From: WQTU01 sp031548835
GTDB taxonomy: Bacteria > Spirochaetota > Spirochaetia > CADAEX01
DNA: 64,000 nt
Assembly: GCA_031548835.1 (NCBI GenBank)
Contig: JAVBQS010000019.1
Location: forward strand, 1 to 64,000
Direction: 5' to 3'
A program made the position numbers and the translations under genes. The notes beneath the pieces are model-generated. The model was not told the origin of the DNA. It searched no databases and saw nothing but the letters and a program-made list of their open reading frames with translations. The first letter of the stretch is position 1. Every line of letters starts with the position of its first letter. Positions 8,095 through 16,858 of the stretch are shown one piece after another.

Positions 8095-9879
8095 ATGGCG
8101 GATATAAAGAGTACAGGTAAGGTTGTCGGCGTAAACGGCAACATGGTAACTATCGAATTTGAAGGCGAAGTTCTGCAAAATGAAGTAGGTTATGTTCAGG
8201 TAGGCGCAGCTGAAGGAAAAAACAGCCTTAAATCAGAAGTTATTAGAATAAAAGGAAACAGGGCAGACATGCAGGTCTTTGAAATGACCCGCGGCATAGG
8301 TATTGGAGATAGTGTAGAACTTACAGAAAACCTTCTTGCAGTTACTCTAGGCCCTGGTCTTTTGGGACAGGTTTTTGACGGTCTTCAAAACCCTCTTCCA
8401 AAACTTGCAGAAAAGGAAGGATTCTTTCTTAAAAGAGGTGTTTATTTAAACCCGCTTCCTGATAAAAAATGGGATTTTACACCTTCTGTAAAACAGGGCG
8501 ACACAGTAACAAGAGGCGATTCTTTGGGAACAGTTCCTGAAGGAATTTTCTCGCACCAGATAATGGTTCCTTTCAATATGTATGACACATATAAGGTTAA
8601 ATCAATTGCAGGAAAAGGTTCATACTCGGTAAATGATAAAATTGCTGAAATTGAAGATTCAAAAGGAAAAGTTTTTCCTCTTACAATGAAATTTCAGTGG
8701 CCTGTAAAAAGAGCAGTTGATGCCTATGCAGAAAGACTTAAACCTGTTGACCCAATGATTACAAAGTTAAGACTTATAGATACATTTTTTCCTGTAGCAA
8801 AAGGCGGTACATATTGTACTCCAGGTCCTTTCGGCGCAGGCAAAACAGTTTTACAGCAGATAACAAGCCGAAATGCAGAAGTAGATATAGTAATTATTGC
8901 TGCATGCGGTGAAAGAGCCGGAGAAGTAGTAGAAACACTTAAAGAGTTTCCTGAGCTTGCTGACCCAAGAACAGGCAGATCTCTTATGGAAAGAACAATA
9001 ATAATATGTAATACAAGCTCCATGCCTGTTGCAGCAAGAGAAGCTTCTGTATATACAGCAGTAACTCTGGCCGAATATTACAGACAGATGGGACTTGATG
9101 TTCTTCTTCTTGCAGACTCAACATCAAGATGGGCGCAGGCAATGAGAGAAATGTCTGGACGTCTTGAGGAGATTCCCGGCGAGGAAGCTTTCCCTGCATA
9201 CCTTGAGTCTGTTATAGCTTCTTTCTATGAAAGGGCAGGACTTGTAAGACTTAAAAGCGGAAAAAAAGGTTCTGTAACAATAGGCGGAACAGTAAGCCCT
9301 GCAGGCGGTAACTTTGAAGAGCCAGTTACCCAGGCTACACTTAAAGTAGTAGGAGCTTTCCACGGCCTCTCAAGAGAGAGATCAGATGCAAGAAAATATC
9401 CTGCAATAGATCCTCTTACAAGCTGGAGCAAATATAAAACATCTCTTGATGAAGAAAGAACAGAATATGCAAGAAATGTGCTTGTTAAGGGAAGCGATGT
9501 TGCGCAGATGATGAAGGTAGTAGGCGAGGAAGGAACAAGCACTGCTGACTATATTACCTATCTTAAAAGCGATTTTCTTGATGCTGTTTATATGCAGCAG
9601 AACTCTTTTGACCCTGTTGATAACTCTGTTTCACTTGAAAGACAAAAACATATTTTTGAAATAATATTTAAAATTCTTGGAATAATTTTTGATTTCCAGA
9701 CAAAAGATGAAGCAAGACAGTATTTTAACCAGTTAAGGCAGCTTTTCCTTGATTACAATGGAACAGGTTGGCAGACCGATGAATTCAAGGCAAAAGAAAA
9801 AGAACTTCTTGAATTGATTTCCTCAAAACAGAAAGGTATTGAGGAAAATGCAGCAGCCATGCTGGAAAATACAAAGTAA
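8095..9879 (+). CDS. atpA: V/A-type ATPase catalytic subunit A
   Basis: A 594-residue catalytic subunit, normal length for the A/V type. Seen: the N-terminal beta-barrel domain, the family-specific non-homologous insert (about residues 100-200), the Walker A loop PFGAGKTVLQQ (about 244-254), the GERAGEV segment with its catalytic Glu, and the Walker B stretch LDVLLLADSTSRWAQAMRE. It hydrolyses or makes ATP in the A3B3 head. A good ribosome site and ATG follow the hairpin-containing gap. The B subunit gene begins 15 bp later. Confidence 0.97.
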   Translation: MADIKSTGKVVGVNGNMVTIEFEGEVLQNEVGYVQVGAAEGKNSLKSEVIRIKGNRADMQVFEMTRGIGIGDSVELTENLLAVTLGPGLLGQVFDGLQNPLPKLAEKEGFFLKRGVYLNPLPDKKWDFTPSVKQGDTVTRGDSLGTVPEGIFSHQIMVPFNMYDTYKVKSIAGKGSYSVNDKIAEIEDSKGKVFPLTMKFQWPVKRAVDAYAERLKPVDPMITKLRLIDTFFPVAKGGTYCTPGPFGAGKTVLQQITSRNAEVDIVIIAACGERAGEVVETLKEFPELADPRTGRSLMERTIIICNTSSMPVAAREASVYTAVTLAEYYRQMGLDVLLLADSTSRWAQAMREMSGRLEEIPGEEAFPAYLESVIASFYERAGLVRLKSGKKGSVTIGGTVSPAGGNFEEPVTQATLKVVGAFHGLSRERSDARKYPAIDPLTSWSKYKTSLDEERTEYARNVLVKGSDVAQMMKVVGEEGTSTADYITYLKSDFLDAVYMQQNSFDPVDNSVSLERQKHIFEIIFKILGIIFDFQTKDEARQYFNQLRQLFLDYNGTGWQTDEFKAKEKELLELISSKQKGIEENAAAMLENTK

Positions 9880-9894
9880 GAGAGGCTAAAGAGA

Positions 9895-11187
9895 ATGCGT
9901 AAGGTTTATAGTAAAATAGAATCAATATCAGGAAACGTTATTACAGTATCTGCAGAAGGGGTAAAATATGATGAGCTTGCAGAAGTTACATCAGCTCATG
10001 GTAAATCTCTTGCCCAGGTTATAAAACTGAGCGATGATAAAGTTTCTCTTCAGGTTTTCTCTGGAGGAAGAGGTATTTCCACAAATGATGAAGTGCGTTT
10101 CCTCGGCCATTCAATGCAGATATCTGTTTCAGATAATCTTTTAGGCAGAATTTTTAACGGCAGCGGCGAGCCAAGAGATAATGGCCCTGCTCTTCATGAA
10201 AACATGATAGAAACAGGAGGCCCGTCTGTTAACCCTGCAAAAAGAATAATTCCAAGGAATATGGTAAGAACTGGTATTCCTATGATAGATGTTTTCAACT
10301 CTCTTGTTGAATCACAGAAACTTCCTATTTTCTCATCATCAGGAGAGCCATATAACGAACTTCTTGCACGAATTGCGATGCAGGCAGAAGTTGATATGAT
10401 TATTCTTGGAGGAATGGGCCTTAAATATGACGACTACCTCTTTTTTAAAGATACACTTGAAGAAGGAGGAGCTCTTAGCAGAGCAATCTTCTTTGTCCAT
10501 ACAGCATCAGACCCTATAGTTGAATGTCTTCTTGTTCCAGATGTTTCTCTTGCAGTTGCAGAACAGTTTGCGCTTAAAGGAAAAAAAGTTCTTGTTCTTC
10601 TTACAGATATGACAAACTTTGCAGATGCTCTTAAAGAAATTTCTATTACAATGGAGCAGGTTCCTTCAAACAGAGGCTACCCGGGAGACCTTTACAGCCA
10701 GCTTGCTTCCAGATATGAAAAAGCAGTTGACTTTGAAGGCGCTGGTTCAATTACAGTTCTTGCTGTAACAACAATGCCTGGCGATGATGTAACCCACCCT
10801 GTGCCTGATAATACAGGATATATTACAGAAGGGCAGTTTTACCTTAAAGGCGGAAGAATTGAACCTTTCGGATCTCTTTCAAGACTTAAACAGCAGGTAA
10901 ACAAAGATACCAGGGAAGACCACAGAGCTCTTATGGATGGTATGATTAAACTTTATGCTGCATATAAAGAGACAGTTGAAAAAAAATCAATGGGTTTCAG
11001 AATGTCAGATTGGGATACTAAACTTCTCAAATATGGCGATATATTTGAAAAAGAACTTATGGATCTTTCAGTAAATACACCGCTTGAAAAAGCTCTTGAT
11101 AAAGGCTGGGAAATTCTTGCAGCTTGTTTCAAACCGGAAGAAACTGGAATGAGATCAGAACTTCTTAAAAAGTTCTGGCCTAAATAA
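9895..11187 (+). CDS. atpB: V/A-type ATPase regulatory subunit B
   Basis: A 430-residue non-catalytic nucleotide-binding subunit. As expected for B, the P-loop is degenerate (FSSSGEPYNELLARIAMQ), while GYPGDLYSQLASRYEKA and TMPGDDVTHPVPDNTGYITEGQ are well conserved. It alternates with subunit A in the head. It lies 15 bp after atpA and 15 bp before atpD in the same operon. Confidence 0.96.
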   Translation: MRKVYSKIESISGNVITVSAEGVKYDELAEVTSAHGKSLAQVIKLSDDKVSLQVFSGGRGISTNDEVRFLGHSMQISVSDNLLGRIFNGSGEPRDNGPALHENMIETGGPSVNPAKRIIPRNMVRTGIPMIDVFNSLVESQKLPIFSSSGEPYNELLARIAMQAEVDMIILGGMGLKYDDYLFFKDTLEEGGALSRAIFFVHTASDPIVECLLVPDVSLAVAEQFALKGKKVLVLLTDMTNFADALKEISITMEQVPSNRGYPGDLYSQLASRYEKAVDFEGAGSITVLAVTTMPGDDVTHPVPDNTGYITEGQFYLKGGRIEPFGSLSRLKQQVNKDTREDHRALMDGMIKLYAAYKETVEKKSMGFRMSDWDTKLLKYGDIFEKELMDLSVNTPLEKALDKGWEILAACFKPEETGMRSELLKKFWPK

Positions 11188-11202
11188 GGACTAAAAATAA
11201 AA

Positions 11203-11799
11203 ATGGCAAAAATCAAACTGACTAAAAATGAGCAGAAAAAACAGAAAGACAGCTTAAAAAGATATACCAGATATCTTCCTACTCTTATGCTTAAAAAGCA
11301 GCAGCTTCAGCTTGTAATAAGACAGGTTGAAAATAGCCTTAGGGAAAAAAAAGAGGAAAGAGACAGGTTTCAAAATGAAATCTACTCCTGGGTTGATGTT
11401 TTTGGAGAAAAAGTTGATTTTGATAGCCTTGTAAAGATCAAATCTCTTGAAATTGAAAATGGAAATATAGCAGGTGTTGATATACCTACTTTTAAAGGAA
11501 TATCTTTTGACCTGCCTGAATATGATCTTTTTGAAAAACCGCTTTGGATAGATGCTGCAGTTGAAAAAGTTTCAAAACTGCTTGCATTTGATGAAGAAGT
11601 TAAAATTCTTGAAAAACAGATTGAACTTCTCGGCGCTGAATTAAGAGTAACAACCCAGCGTGTAAATCTTTTTGAAAAGGTAAAAATACCTGAGACAAAA
11701 GAAAGTATCAGAAAGATTCAGATATACCTTGGCGACCAGCAGACTGCAAGCGTTGTGCGCGGAAAGATGGCCAAGAATAAGCTGGTAAAGGTGTCATAG
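11203..11799 (+). CDS. atpD: V/A-type ATPase subunit D (central rotor shaft)
   Basis: A 198-residue, almost fully helical protein with a long basic coiled coil at each end (LTKNEQKKQKDSLKRYTRYLP... and RVNLFEKVKIPETKESIRKIQIYLGDQQ), as known for subunit D. It forms the rotor axle inside the A3B3 head. Two bases separate its stop from the ATG of subunit I, so translation is coupled. No separate F subunit gene is visible in the operon, which matches spirochaete operons of this order. Confidence 0.93.
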   Translation: MAKIKLTKNEQKKQKDSLKRYTRYLPTLMLKKQQLQLVIRQVENSLREKKEERDRFQNEIYSWVDVFGEKVDFDSLVKIKSLEIENGNIAGVDIPTFKGISFDLPEYDLFEKPLWIDAAVEKVSKLLAFDEEVKILEKQIELLGAELRVTTQRVNLFEKVKIPETKESIRKIQIYLGDQQTASVVRGKMAKNKLVKVS

Positions 11800-11801
11800 T
11801 T

Positions 11802-13616
11802 ATGATAGTAAAAATGAATAAAGTTTTTCTTGTAATTCTTGACTCAACCAGGGAAAAGTCGCTTGAAAAACTACGGAAATTAGGTGTTGTTCATATTGAA
11901 AAAGAAAATAAATCAAATGAAACACTTAACTCATTAATTGAAAAAAGAGTTCTTTTTGAAAAAACTATTTTTGCTCTTCCCAAACATCATAATGAGCATA
12001 AGGAATCTGCTCCTCTGCATGTTGATTTTTCAGAAGCTGAAAAAGTTGCAGAAGAGGTAAATGGAATTCTTGAAAAAATACACAGCCGCGAAGATGGAAA
12101 AGAAAGGGATAAAAAAGATATCCAGACTCTTACGCCATGGGGTGAATTTGATCCTTCAACTATAGCTCTTCTTGAAAAAGATGGAATCTCTTTAAGATTT
12201 TATACTCTTACAAAAGAACAGTTTGCAAATCTGCCGCAGGATCTGAAATATATAACAATAAATAAAATAAAAGATATAACTTATATTGTTTCTATCTTTT
12301 TGAAAGGAGAATCTCCTGTTGAAATTGCAGGAGAAAAACTTGTTCTTCCTGCTGCAGGCATAAAACAGCTTTCTGAAAATATGAACAAGAAAGATGAAGA
12401 AATTGCAGAATTGCACAAAGAGCTTGAAAACCTGGCAGATAAAAAAGAAATTCTTGAAGAAGGCCTTAAAGAACTTAAAACAACTCTTGAGTTTGAAACT
12501 GTTAGCGCAGAAATGAATATGGAACAACAATTTTCCTATATTTCAGGTTATGTTCCTGTTAATCTTTTAGAAGATGTTAAAAAAGAAGCAGCAGCAAATA
12601 ATTGGGCTCTTCTTATCCGCGAGCCTGATAAGGAAGAGAATCCTCCTACTCTTATCAAAAATAATAAATTTGTAGAATTTATAAAACCGCTTTTTAGCTT
12701 TCTTGATGTAACTCCCGGTTATAAAGAATTTGACATAAGTTTCTTTTTCCTTATTTTCTTTATACCATTTGTGGCAATGATTGTAGGAGATGCAGGATAT
12801 GGATTATTTGTTTTAATTTTTACAATAATCCTGCGTATTAAGGTCAAGAATTTTCCAGGAAAACTGTTTGGCCTTTTATGTGTATTAGGCTGCGGAATTC
12901 TAGCCTGGGGAACGGTAACTGGAAACTGGTTTGGCTCATCAGCAATCGCACAACTGCCATTTGTTAAAGCGCTTACAATTCCTCAAATTGCAAGCTTTGG
13001 GGCTTATGATACTTCAGATAATATTAAGCAAATTGCATTTACAATTGGTATGATACAGCTTACTCTTGGTATTATTATAAGCTTTATAAGAAAAATGCCG
13101 TCGCTTGCAGCATTTGCAGATATTGGCTGGCTTTTTGTTCTATATGGAATGTATTTCTTTGCGCAATACTTTGTAATGGGAGCAGCGTTAAATCCTCTTG
13201 CAATAATATTGGTTCTTGTAGGCTTTGTAATTTTAATTCTCTTTTCCTATCAGGGGGGAAAAAATATTTTTAAGGGAGCTTTGCTTGGAATAGCATGGTC
13301 GCCGCTTACAGCTCTTAACTGTGTAAGTTTGTTTGCTGACCTTGTTTCATATATAAGGCTTTTTGCTGTTGGCCTTGCAGGTGTGGCAGTTGCTTCAAGT
13401 TTTAACAATATGGCTGCAGAAATTGCCAATAACGGAATTGTTGGCATAATATGCGCAGCTCTTATTATTATTGTTGCACAATCATTTAATATAGTGCTTT
13501 GTGCTCTTTCTGTAATTGTTCATGGCGTAAGGCTTAACATGCTTGAATTTGGAAATAAAATCGGAATGGAATGGAATGGTCATAGCTATGATCCATTCAG
13601 AAAAAAAAGTTTCTAA
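11802..13616 (+). CDS. atpI: V/A-type ATPase membrane subunit I (a-like stator)
   Basis: A 604-residue subunit I. The N-terminal half (about 1-300) is cytoplasmic with coiled-coil stretches and binds the peripheral stalks. The C-terminal half has about eight membrane helices, beginning near FFFLIFFIPFVAMIVGDAGYG and including SLFADLVSYIRLFAVGLAGVAVASSFN, where the conserved Arg faces the rotor carboxylate. It forms the ion half-channels. Within the operon it precedes the rotor ring gene by 75 bp. Confidence 0.95.
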   Translation: MIVKMNKVFLVILDSTREKSLEKLRKLGVVHIEKENKSNETLNSLIEKRVLFEKTIFALPKHHNEHKESAPLHVDFSEAEKVAEEVNGILEKIHSREDGKERDKKDIQTLTPWGEFDPSTIALLEKDGISLRFYTLTKEQFANLPQDLKYITINKIKDITYIVSIFLKGESPVEIAGEKLVLPAAGIKQLSENMNKKDEEIAELHKELENLADKKEILEEGLKELKTTLEFETVSAEMNMEQQFSYISGYVPVNLLEDVKKEAAANNWALLIREPDKEENPPTLIKNNKFVEFIKPLFSFLDVTPGYKEFDISFFFLIFFIPFVAMIVGDAGYGLFVLIFTIILRIKVKNFPGKLFGLLCVLGCGILAWGTVTGNWFGSSAIAQLPFVKALTIPQIASFGAYDTSDNIKQIAFTIGMIQLTLGIIISFIRKMPSLAAFADIGWLFVLYGMYFFAQYFVMGAALNPLAIILVLVGFVILILFSYQGGKNIFKGALLGIAWSPLTALNCVSLFADLVSYIRLFAVGLAGVAVASSFNNMAAEIANNGIVGIICAALIIIVAQSFNIVLCALSVIVHGVRLNMLEFGNKIGMEWNGHSYDPFRKKSF

Positions 13617-13655
13617 TTACTGTCTTGGGAAGAGTTTTTTCCTTGATAGAATAAT

Positions 13656-13670
13656 ATAACTTAAAGTTAT
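13656..13670. promoter_or_regulatory. 15-bp palindrome before the rotor-ring gene
   Basis: The sequence ATAACTTAAAGTTAT is a perfect 7+1+7 dyad, 22 bp before atpK. Nearly the same 15-mer (ATAACTTTAAGTTAT) occurs at 28442-28456 before the citryl-lyase-like operon. The T-N11-A form fits a LysR-type box, but the run of T after it could also make it a weak RNA hairpin that lifts or tunes atpK expression. Confidence 0.4.
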
Positions 13671-13691
13671 TTTTAAGGAAGGAGTTAATAT

Positions 13692-14123
13692 ATGGGTATC
13701 GCTCAAATGGGAATAGCAGCAGCATTTGCTCTTGCGGCAGCGGGATCAGCAATTGGTATTGGATTGGCAGGTATGTCTACAATAGGGGCATGGAAAAAAG
13801 CTTATGCACAGAATAAACCAGCTTCTTTTCTTCTTATTGCTTTTGTTGGCGCTCCATTTACACAAACAATTTATGGAATGATTCTTATGAATCAGCTTAA
13901 AAGTGCAGTAGAATCAACAGATCCGGGAGTTATTCTTGGCGCTGGTATTTTCGGCGGACTTGGTATTGGTATGTCAGCATGGTTTCAGGGAGCAGCTGCA
14001 GCTTCAGGAGCTGATGCTCTTGCAAGCACAGGAAAGGGATTTAGTAACTATCTTATAGTTTTAGGACTTATAGAATCTGTAGCGCTTTTCGTTATGGTTT
14101 TCCTTATGGGAATTTTAGGCTAA
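13692..14123 (+). CDS. atpK: V/A-type ATPase rotor-ring subunit K (c-like), Na+-type ligands
   Basis: A 143-residue proteolipid with four membrane helices, i.e. a duplicated hairpin with one carboxylate, the length typical of V-type K subunits. The ion-site residues of Na+-translocating NtpK (Thr64, Gln65, Gln110 and Glu139 in Enterococcus hirae) have clear counterparts: Thr57-Gln58 in PFTQTIYG, Gln99 in AWFQGAAAA and Glu128 in GLIESVAL. This pattern predicts Na+ rather than H+ coupling. A strong site (AAGGAAGGAG) precedes the ATG, fitting the many copies needed in the ring. Last gene of the operon. Confidence 0.95.
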   Translation: MGIAQMGIAAAFALAAAGSAIGIGLAGMSTIGAWKKAYAQNKPASFLLIAFVGAPFTQTIYGMILMNQLKSAVESTDPGVILGAGIFGGLGIGMSAWFQGAAAASGADALASTGKGFSNYLIVLGLIESVALFVMVFLMGILG

Positions 14124-14160
14124 AAGCTAGTTTGGCTTTCACTGCCTAAACATAATGAAG

Positions 14161-14179
14161 ATCAGGATTATATCCTGAT
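14161..14179. repeat. Hairpin after the ATPase operon
   Basis: A perfect 8-bp inverted repeat (ATCAGGAT / ATCCTGAT) with a 3-nt loop, about 40 bp after the atpK stop. No T-run follows, so it is more likely a 3'-end stabilising hairpin than a terminator. Confidence 0.45.
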
Positions 14180-14248
14180 TATAGGTAGTTTTGCCAGGGT
14201 TTTTATCCCAGATGAATCATGGCAGGGTATTACACAAAGAAAGGAAGG

Positions 14249-14284
14249 CAGGCATGGAGTTAAAAATTCATGCCTGTTTTTTTA
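14249..14284 (+). terminator. Rho-independent terminator of the V-ATPase operon
   Basis: An 8-bp stem CAGGCATG (14249-14256) with CATGCCTG (14269-14276) is followed by a run of seven T. This is the end of the ATPase transcript. The rest of the 377-bp gap (14124-14499) holds the hairpin at 14161, one copy of a dispersed repeat (14286-14322) and an A/T-rich stretch before the next gene. Confidence 0.85.
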
Positions 14285-14285
14285 T

Positions 14286-14322
14286 TATCCTGGCATGTAT
14301 AGTAAGCCGTGTCAGGGTTATT
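14286..14322. repeat. Copy of a dispersed TATCCTGG...CAGGGTTATT intergenic repeat
   Basis: TATCCTGG (14286-14293) and CAGGGTTATT (14313-14322) flank a variable spacer. The same pair occurs at 40882-40915 and, inverted, at 40951-40973. The arms are partly complementary, so each copy can fold. This looks like a small REP-like family in gene-free sites. Confidence 0.5.
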
Positions 14323-14499
14323 TATACTTTATAGCTTAACTATTTTTATTTAAAAAATGCTAAAAATATATTCTGATATTTACAATATTATAAATAATTA
14401 AATATTTATTTAAAAATAGAAAAGATCCTATTCATAACTGTTCTTTTTTCTTTTATAATTGATATTATCTAAATTAAATAATTTATACAGGAGGTCAAA

Positions 14500-15399
14500 A
14501 TGAAACTTTCCAGCCTTCTGAAGCCGGACTATATTAAGATTAATAAAGATGTTCGGACCAAGGGCGACGCAATAAAAGAGATTCTCAAAAATTTCAGAGA
14601 AACTTATGATTTTACAGTTGATAACGCTTATCTATTAAATGCGGTAGAAGAACGTGAAAAACTTGGAGGCACAACTTTTCCCACAGGTATTGCAATACCT
14701 CATGCACGTCTTGATAATTTTGATGATATTCTTATAGGCATTCTTATTCCTCAAAATCCTATAAAAGACGAAAATATTGATATCAAAATGGTAGTTCTTA
14801 TCCTTACATCAAAAACTGTTTCAACTGTCTACCTTAATGCTCTTGCTGCGCTTATAAAAGTATCAAGAGATAAAGATGCATTTTCAAAAATAGCAGCTGC
14901 GGCAAACGGACAGGAGTTGGTAAACATAGTTGATAAACTGGATATAACAGTAAAAAAAGAGATGACTGTTGCAGACATAATGTCTGAAGAAGTTTTTTCT
15001 GTGACTCCAAAAACTACAATAAAAGAGCTTGCTGATATTTTTTATGTAAATAAAACAGTTTATGTGCCTGTTGCTGATGAAAAAGGCGAATTTATCGGCG
15101 AAGTAAATTTAATGATACTTATAGAGGAAGGAATTCCCGATTATGCAACCCAGCTCGGTAATCTTAATTTTCTTAAAACTTTTGAACCTCTTGAAAGGCT
15201 TTTCAGAAAAGAAGATGAGATTACTGTTGGCCAGATAATGAAAAAACCTTCTATTGTTTTTACCAGGGAAACATCAATTGTAGAAGCTGCTCTTGAATTT
15301 ACCAAAACACAAAGAAGACATATTCCTGTTGTTGAAGGCAAAAAAGTAATCGGTGTTCTTGCGCTGGTTGATTTCCTTAACAAGATATTAAGGAGCTAA
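14500..15399 (+). CDS. PTS EIIA-like domain protein with two CBS domains
   Basis: A 299-residue protein. Residues about 1-145 form a fructose/nitrogen-type EIIA domain with the phosphorylatable His in PTGIAIPHARL (about residue 69). Two CBS domains follow (about 158-212 and 240-298; VADIMSEEVFSVTPKTT and VGQIMKKPSIVFTRETS), which usually sense adenine nucleotides. The ribosome site (AGGAGG) is strong. The transporter gene begins three bases after its stop, so the protein probably gates or senses that transporter rather than importing sugar: no EIIB or EIIC is encoded here. Regulation by phosphorylation and nucleotides is inferred from the domains. Confidence 0.88.
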   Translation: MKLSSLLKPDYIKINKDVRTKGDAIKEILKNFRETYDFTVDNAYLLNAVEEREKLGGTTFPTGIAIPHARLDNFDDILIGILIPQNPIKDENIDIKMVVLILTSKTVSTVYLNALAALIKVSRDKDAFSKIAAAANGQELVNIVDKLDITVKKEMTVADIMSEEVFSVTPKTTIKELADIFYVNKTVYVPVADEKGEFIGEVNLMILIEEGIPDYATQLGNLNFLKTFEPLERLFRKEDEITVGQIMKKPSIVFTRETSIVEAALEFTKTQRRHIPVVEGKKVIGVLALVDFLNKILRS

Positions 15400-15402
15400 A
15401 TT

Positions 15403-16677
15403 ATGACAACTATGATTATTGCATTGATAATATTTATTGTTCTTTATTTAATTATTTCATTTGAACTTATAAATAAGACTGTCGTAGCTCTTTTCGGCGC
15501 AGCTCTCTTTATGGTTATGAAAATTATTGGAGAGGAAGAAGCATTTAGGGTAATTGACTGGAATGTAATATTTCTTCTTGTAAGCATGATGATAATTGTC
15601 GGAATAACCAAAAATACAGGACTTTTCCAGTATGTAGCAATTAAGGCAGCAAAGCTGGCAAAAGGGGAGCCAATAGTTATTCTAATACTGCTTGTAATTA
15701 TAACAGCAGTATTTTCAGCTTTTCTTGATAATGTAACTACAGTATTAATTATTATTCCTGTTACAATGCTTATAGCTGTAGAGCTTGGTATATCTCCTGT
15801 TCCTTTTGTAATAAGCATTGCAATTGCCTCAAATATTGGAGGCACTGCAACACTTATAGGAGATCCTCCCAATATAATGATTGGAAGCGCTGCAAAACTT
15901 GATTTTATGCAATTTTTGGTTAATCTTGGGCCGCCTGTTCTTGTATCTCTTGTTGCCTTTAATATAATTATCTATTTTATTTTTAGGAAAAAATTAAAAG
16001 TATCTACAGAAAGGCGGGCAAGAATTCTTGAATTTGATGAATCAAAAGCTATTACAGATAAAAAATTATTAATTAAATGCCTTATTGTATTAACACTGGT
16101 TATTGTAGGATTTCTGCTGCATGGAATTCTCCATCTTGAAGCTTCTATAATTGCAATGTTTGGCGCAACCACACTAATGCTTATTACAGGTGTTAAAGAG
16201 ATTGAAGAAGTTTTAAAAGATATAGAATGGGGAACAATCTTTTTCTTTATAGGCCTTTTTATTTTGGTTGGAGGCCTTGTAGAAACAGGAGCAATAAAAA
16301 TTGCTGCTCAATATATTATAGGATTAACACAGGGCAATATTGCAAATACATCAATACTTATAATATGGGTTTCAGGTATTTTTTCTGCATTTGTAGATAA
16401 CATACCATATGTTGCCACAATGATTCCTCTTGTGCAGGACATGGGAAACAGCCTTGGGGCACAAGCAATAGTTCCTGTATGGTGGTCCCTTGCTCTTGGA
16501 GCCTGTCTTGGCGGCAACGGAACTCTTGTTGGAGCTTCCGCAAATGTTGTTTCTGCAGGACTTGCAGGCAAGAGCGGTTATAAAATAACATTTATGCAAT
16601 TCACAAAGTATGGCTTTGGGTTCATGATTCTTACCCTTGTCATATCTACTATTTATGTAGCATTATTTTTGTTATAA
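15403..16677 (+). CDS. NhaD/ArsB-type ion transporter
   Basis: A 424-residue permease of the ion transporter superfamily with about eleven helices. Both halves carry the family motif: FSAFLDNVTTVLIIIPVT (about 105-122) with ASNIGGTATLIGDPPNIMIG, and FSAFVDNIPYVATMIPLVQ (about 327-345) with LGGNGTLVGASANVV. This form is closest to NhaD-like Na+/H+ antiporters or citrate/arsenite-type permeases. Co-transcribed with the EIIA-CBS gene. The neighbourhood's sodium-linked genes favour a Na+/H+ role, but the substrate is not proven by motif. Confidence 0.85.
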   Translation: MTTMIIALIIFIVLYLIISFELINKTVVALFGAALFMVMKIIGEEEAFRVIDWNVIFLLVSMMIIVGITKNTGLFQYVAIKAAKLAKGEPIVILILLVIITAVFSAFLDNVTTVLIIIPVTMLIAVELGISPVPFVISIAIASNIGGTATLIGDPPNIMIGSAAKLDFMQFLVNLGPPVLVSLVAFNIIIYFIFRKKLKVSTERRARILEFDESKAITDKKLLIKCLIVLTLVIVGFLLHGILHLEASIIAMFGATTLMLITGVKEIEEVLKDIEWGTIFFFIGLFILVGGLVETGAIKIAAQYIIGLTQGNIANTSILIIWVSGIFSAFVDNIPYVATMIPLVQDMGNSLGAQAIVPVWWSLALGACLGGNGTLVGASANVVSAGLAGKSGYKITFMQFTKYGFGFMILTLVISTIYVALFLL

Positions 16678-16694
16678 AAAATTATGAAAAATAT

Positions 16695-16728
16695 CATGCT
16701 GGTGTATAAAAAATAATACACTGGCATG
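16695..16728 (+). terminator. Hairpin after the transporter gene
   Basis: A 12-bp stem with two G-T pairs (16695-16706 with 16717-16728) and a 10-nt A-rich loop lies 17 bp after the stop codon. No T-run follows, so it may be a terminator variant or a 3'-end hairpin. Confidence 0.4.
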
Positions 16729-16810
16729 AACAATATTCCAATCCACTTTTATTAAAAATAATAAATCCTTATACCGCAAGTAATTATTTAATTAAAAAAA
16801 CTTTTATAGA

Positions 16811-16826
16811 TGGCACGGTAATTGCA
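16811..16826 (+). promoter_or_regulatory. Sigma-54 promoter
   Basis: TGGCACGGTAATTGCA matches the -24/-12 consensus TGGCACG-N4-TTGCW exactly, with GG and GC correctly ten bases apart. The predicted start site is near 16838, about 20 bases before the TTG start of the next gene with a GAGGTGA ribosome site between them. A cognate-type sigma-54 activator is encoded at 36626-38014. Confidence 0.8.
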
Positions 16827-16858
16827 TGTTAGTTAGCAAATCTATATTGAGGTGATTT

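Noticed and set aside
8724..9542. Several long antisense ORFs within the ATPase A gene
   Set aside because: They are mirror frames of a strongly conserved gene, have no family features or ribosome sites, and arise from its codon pattern.
16308..16599. Overlapping minus-strand ORFs in the NhaD-like gene
   Set aside because: Three competing frames in the same place, none with a ribosome site; shadows of the transporter.
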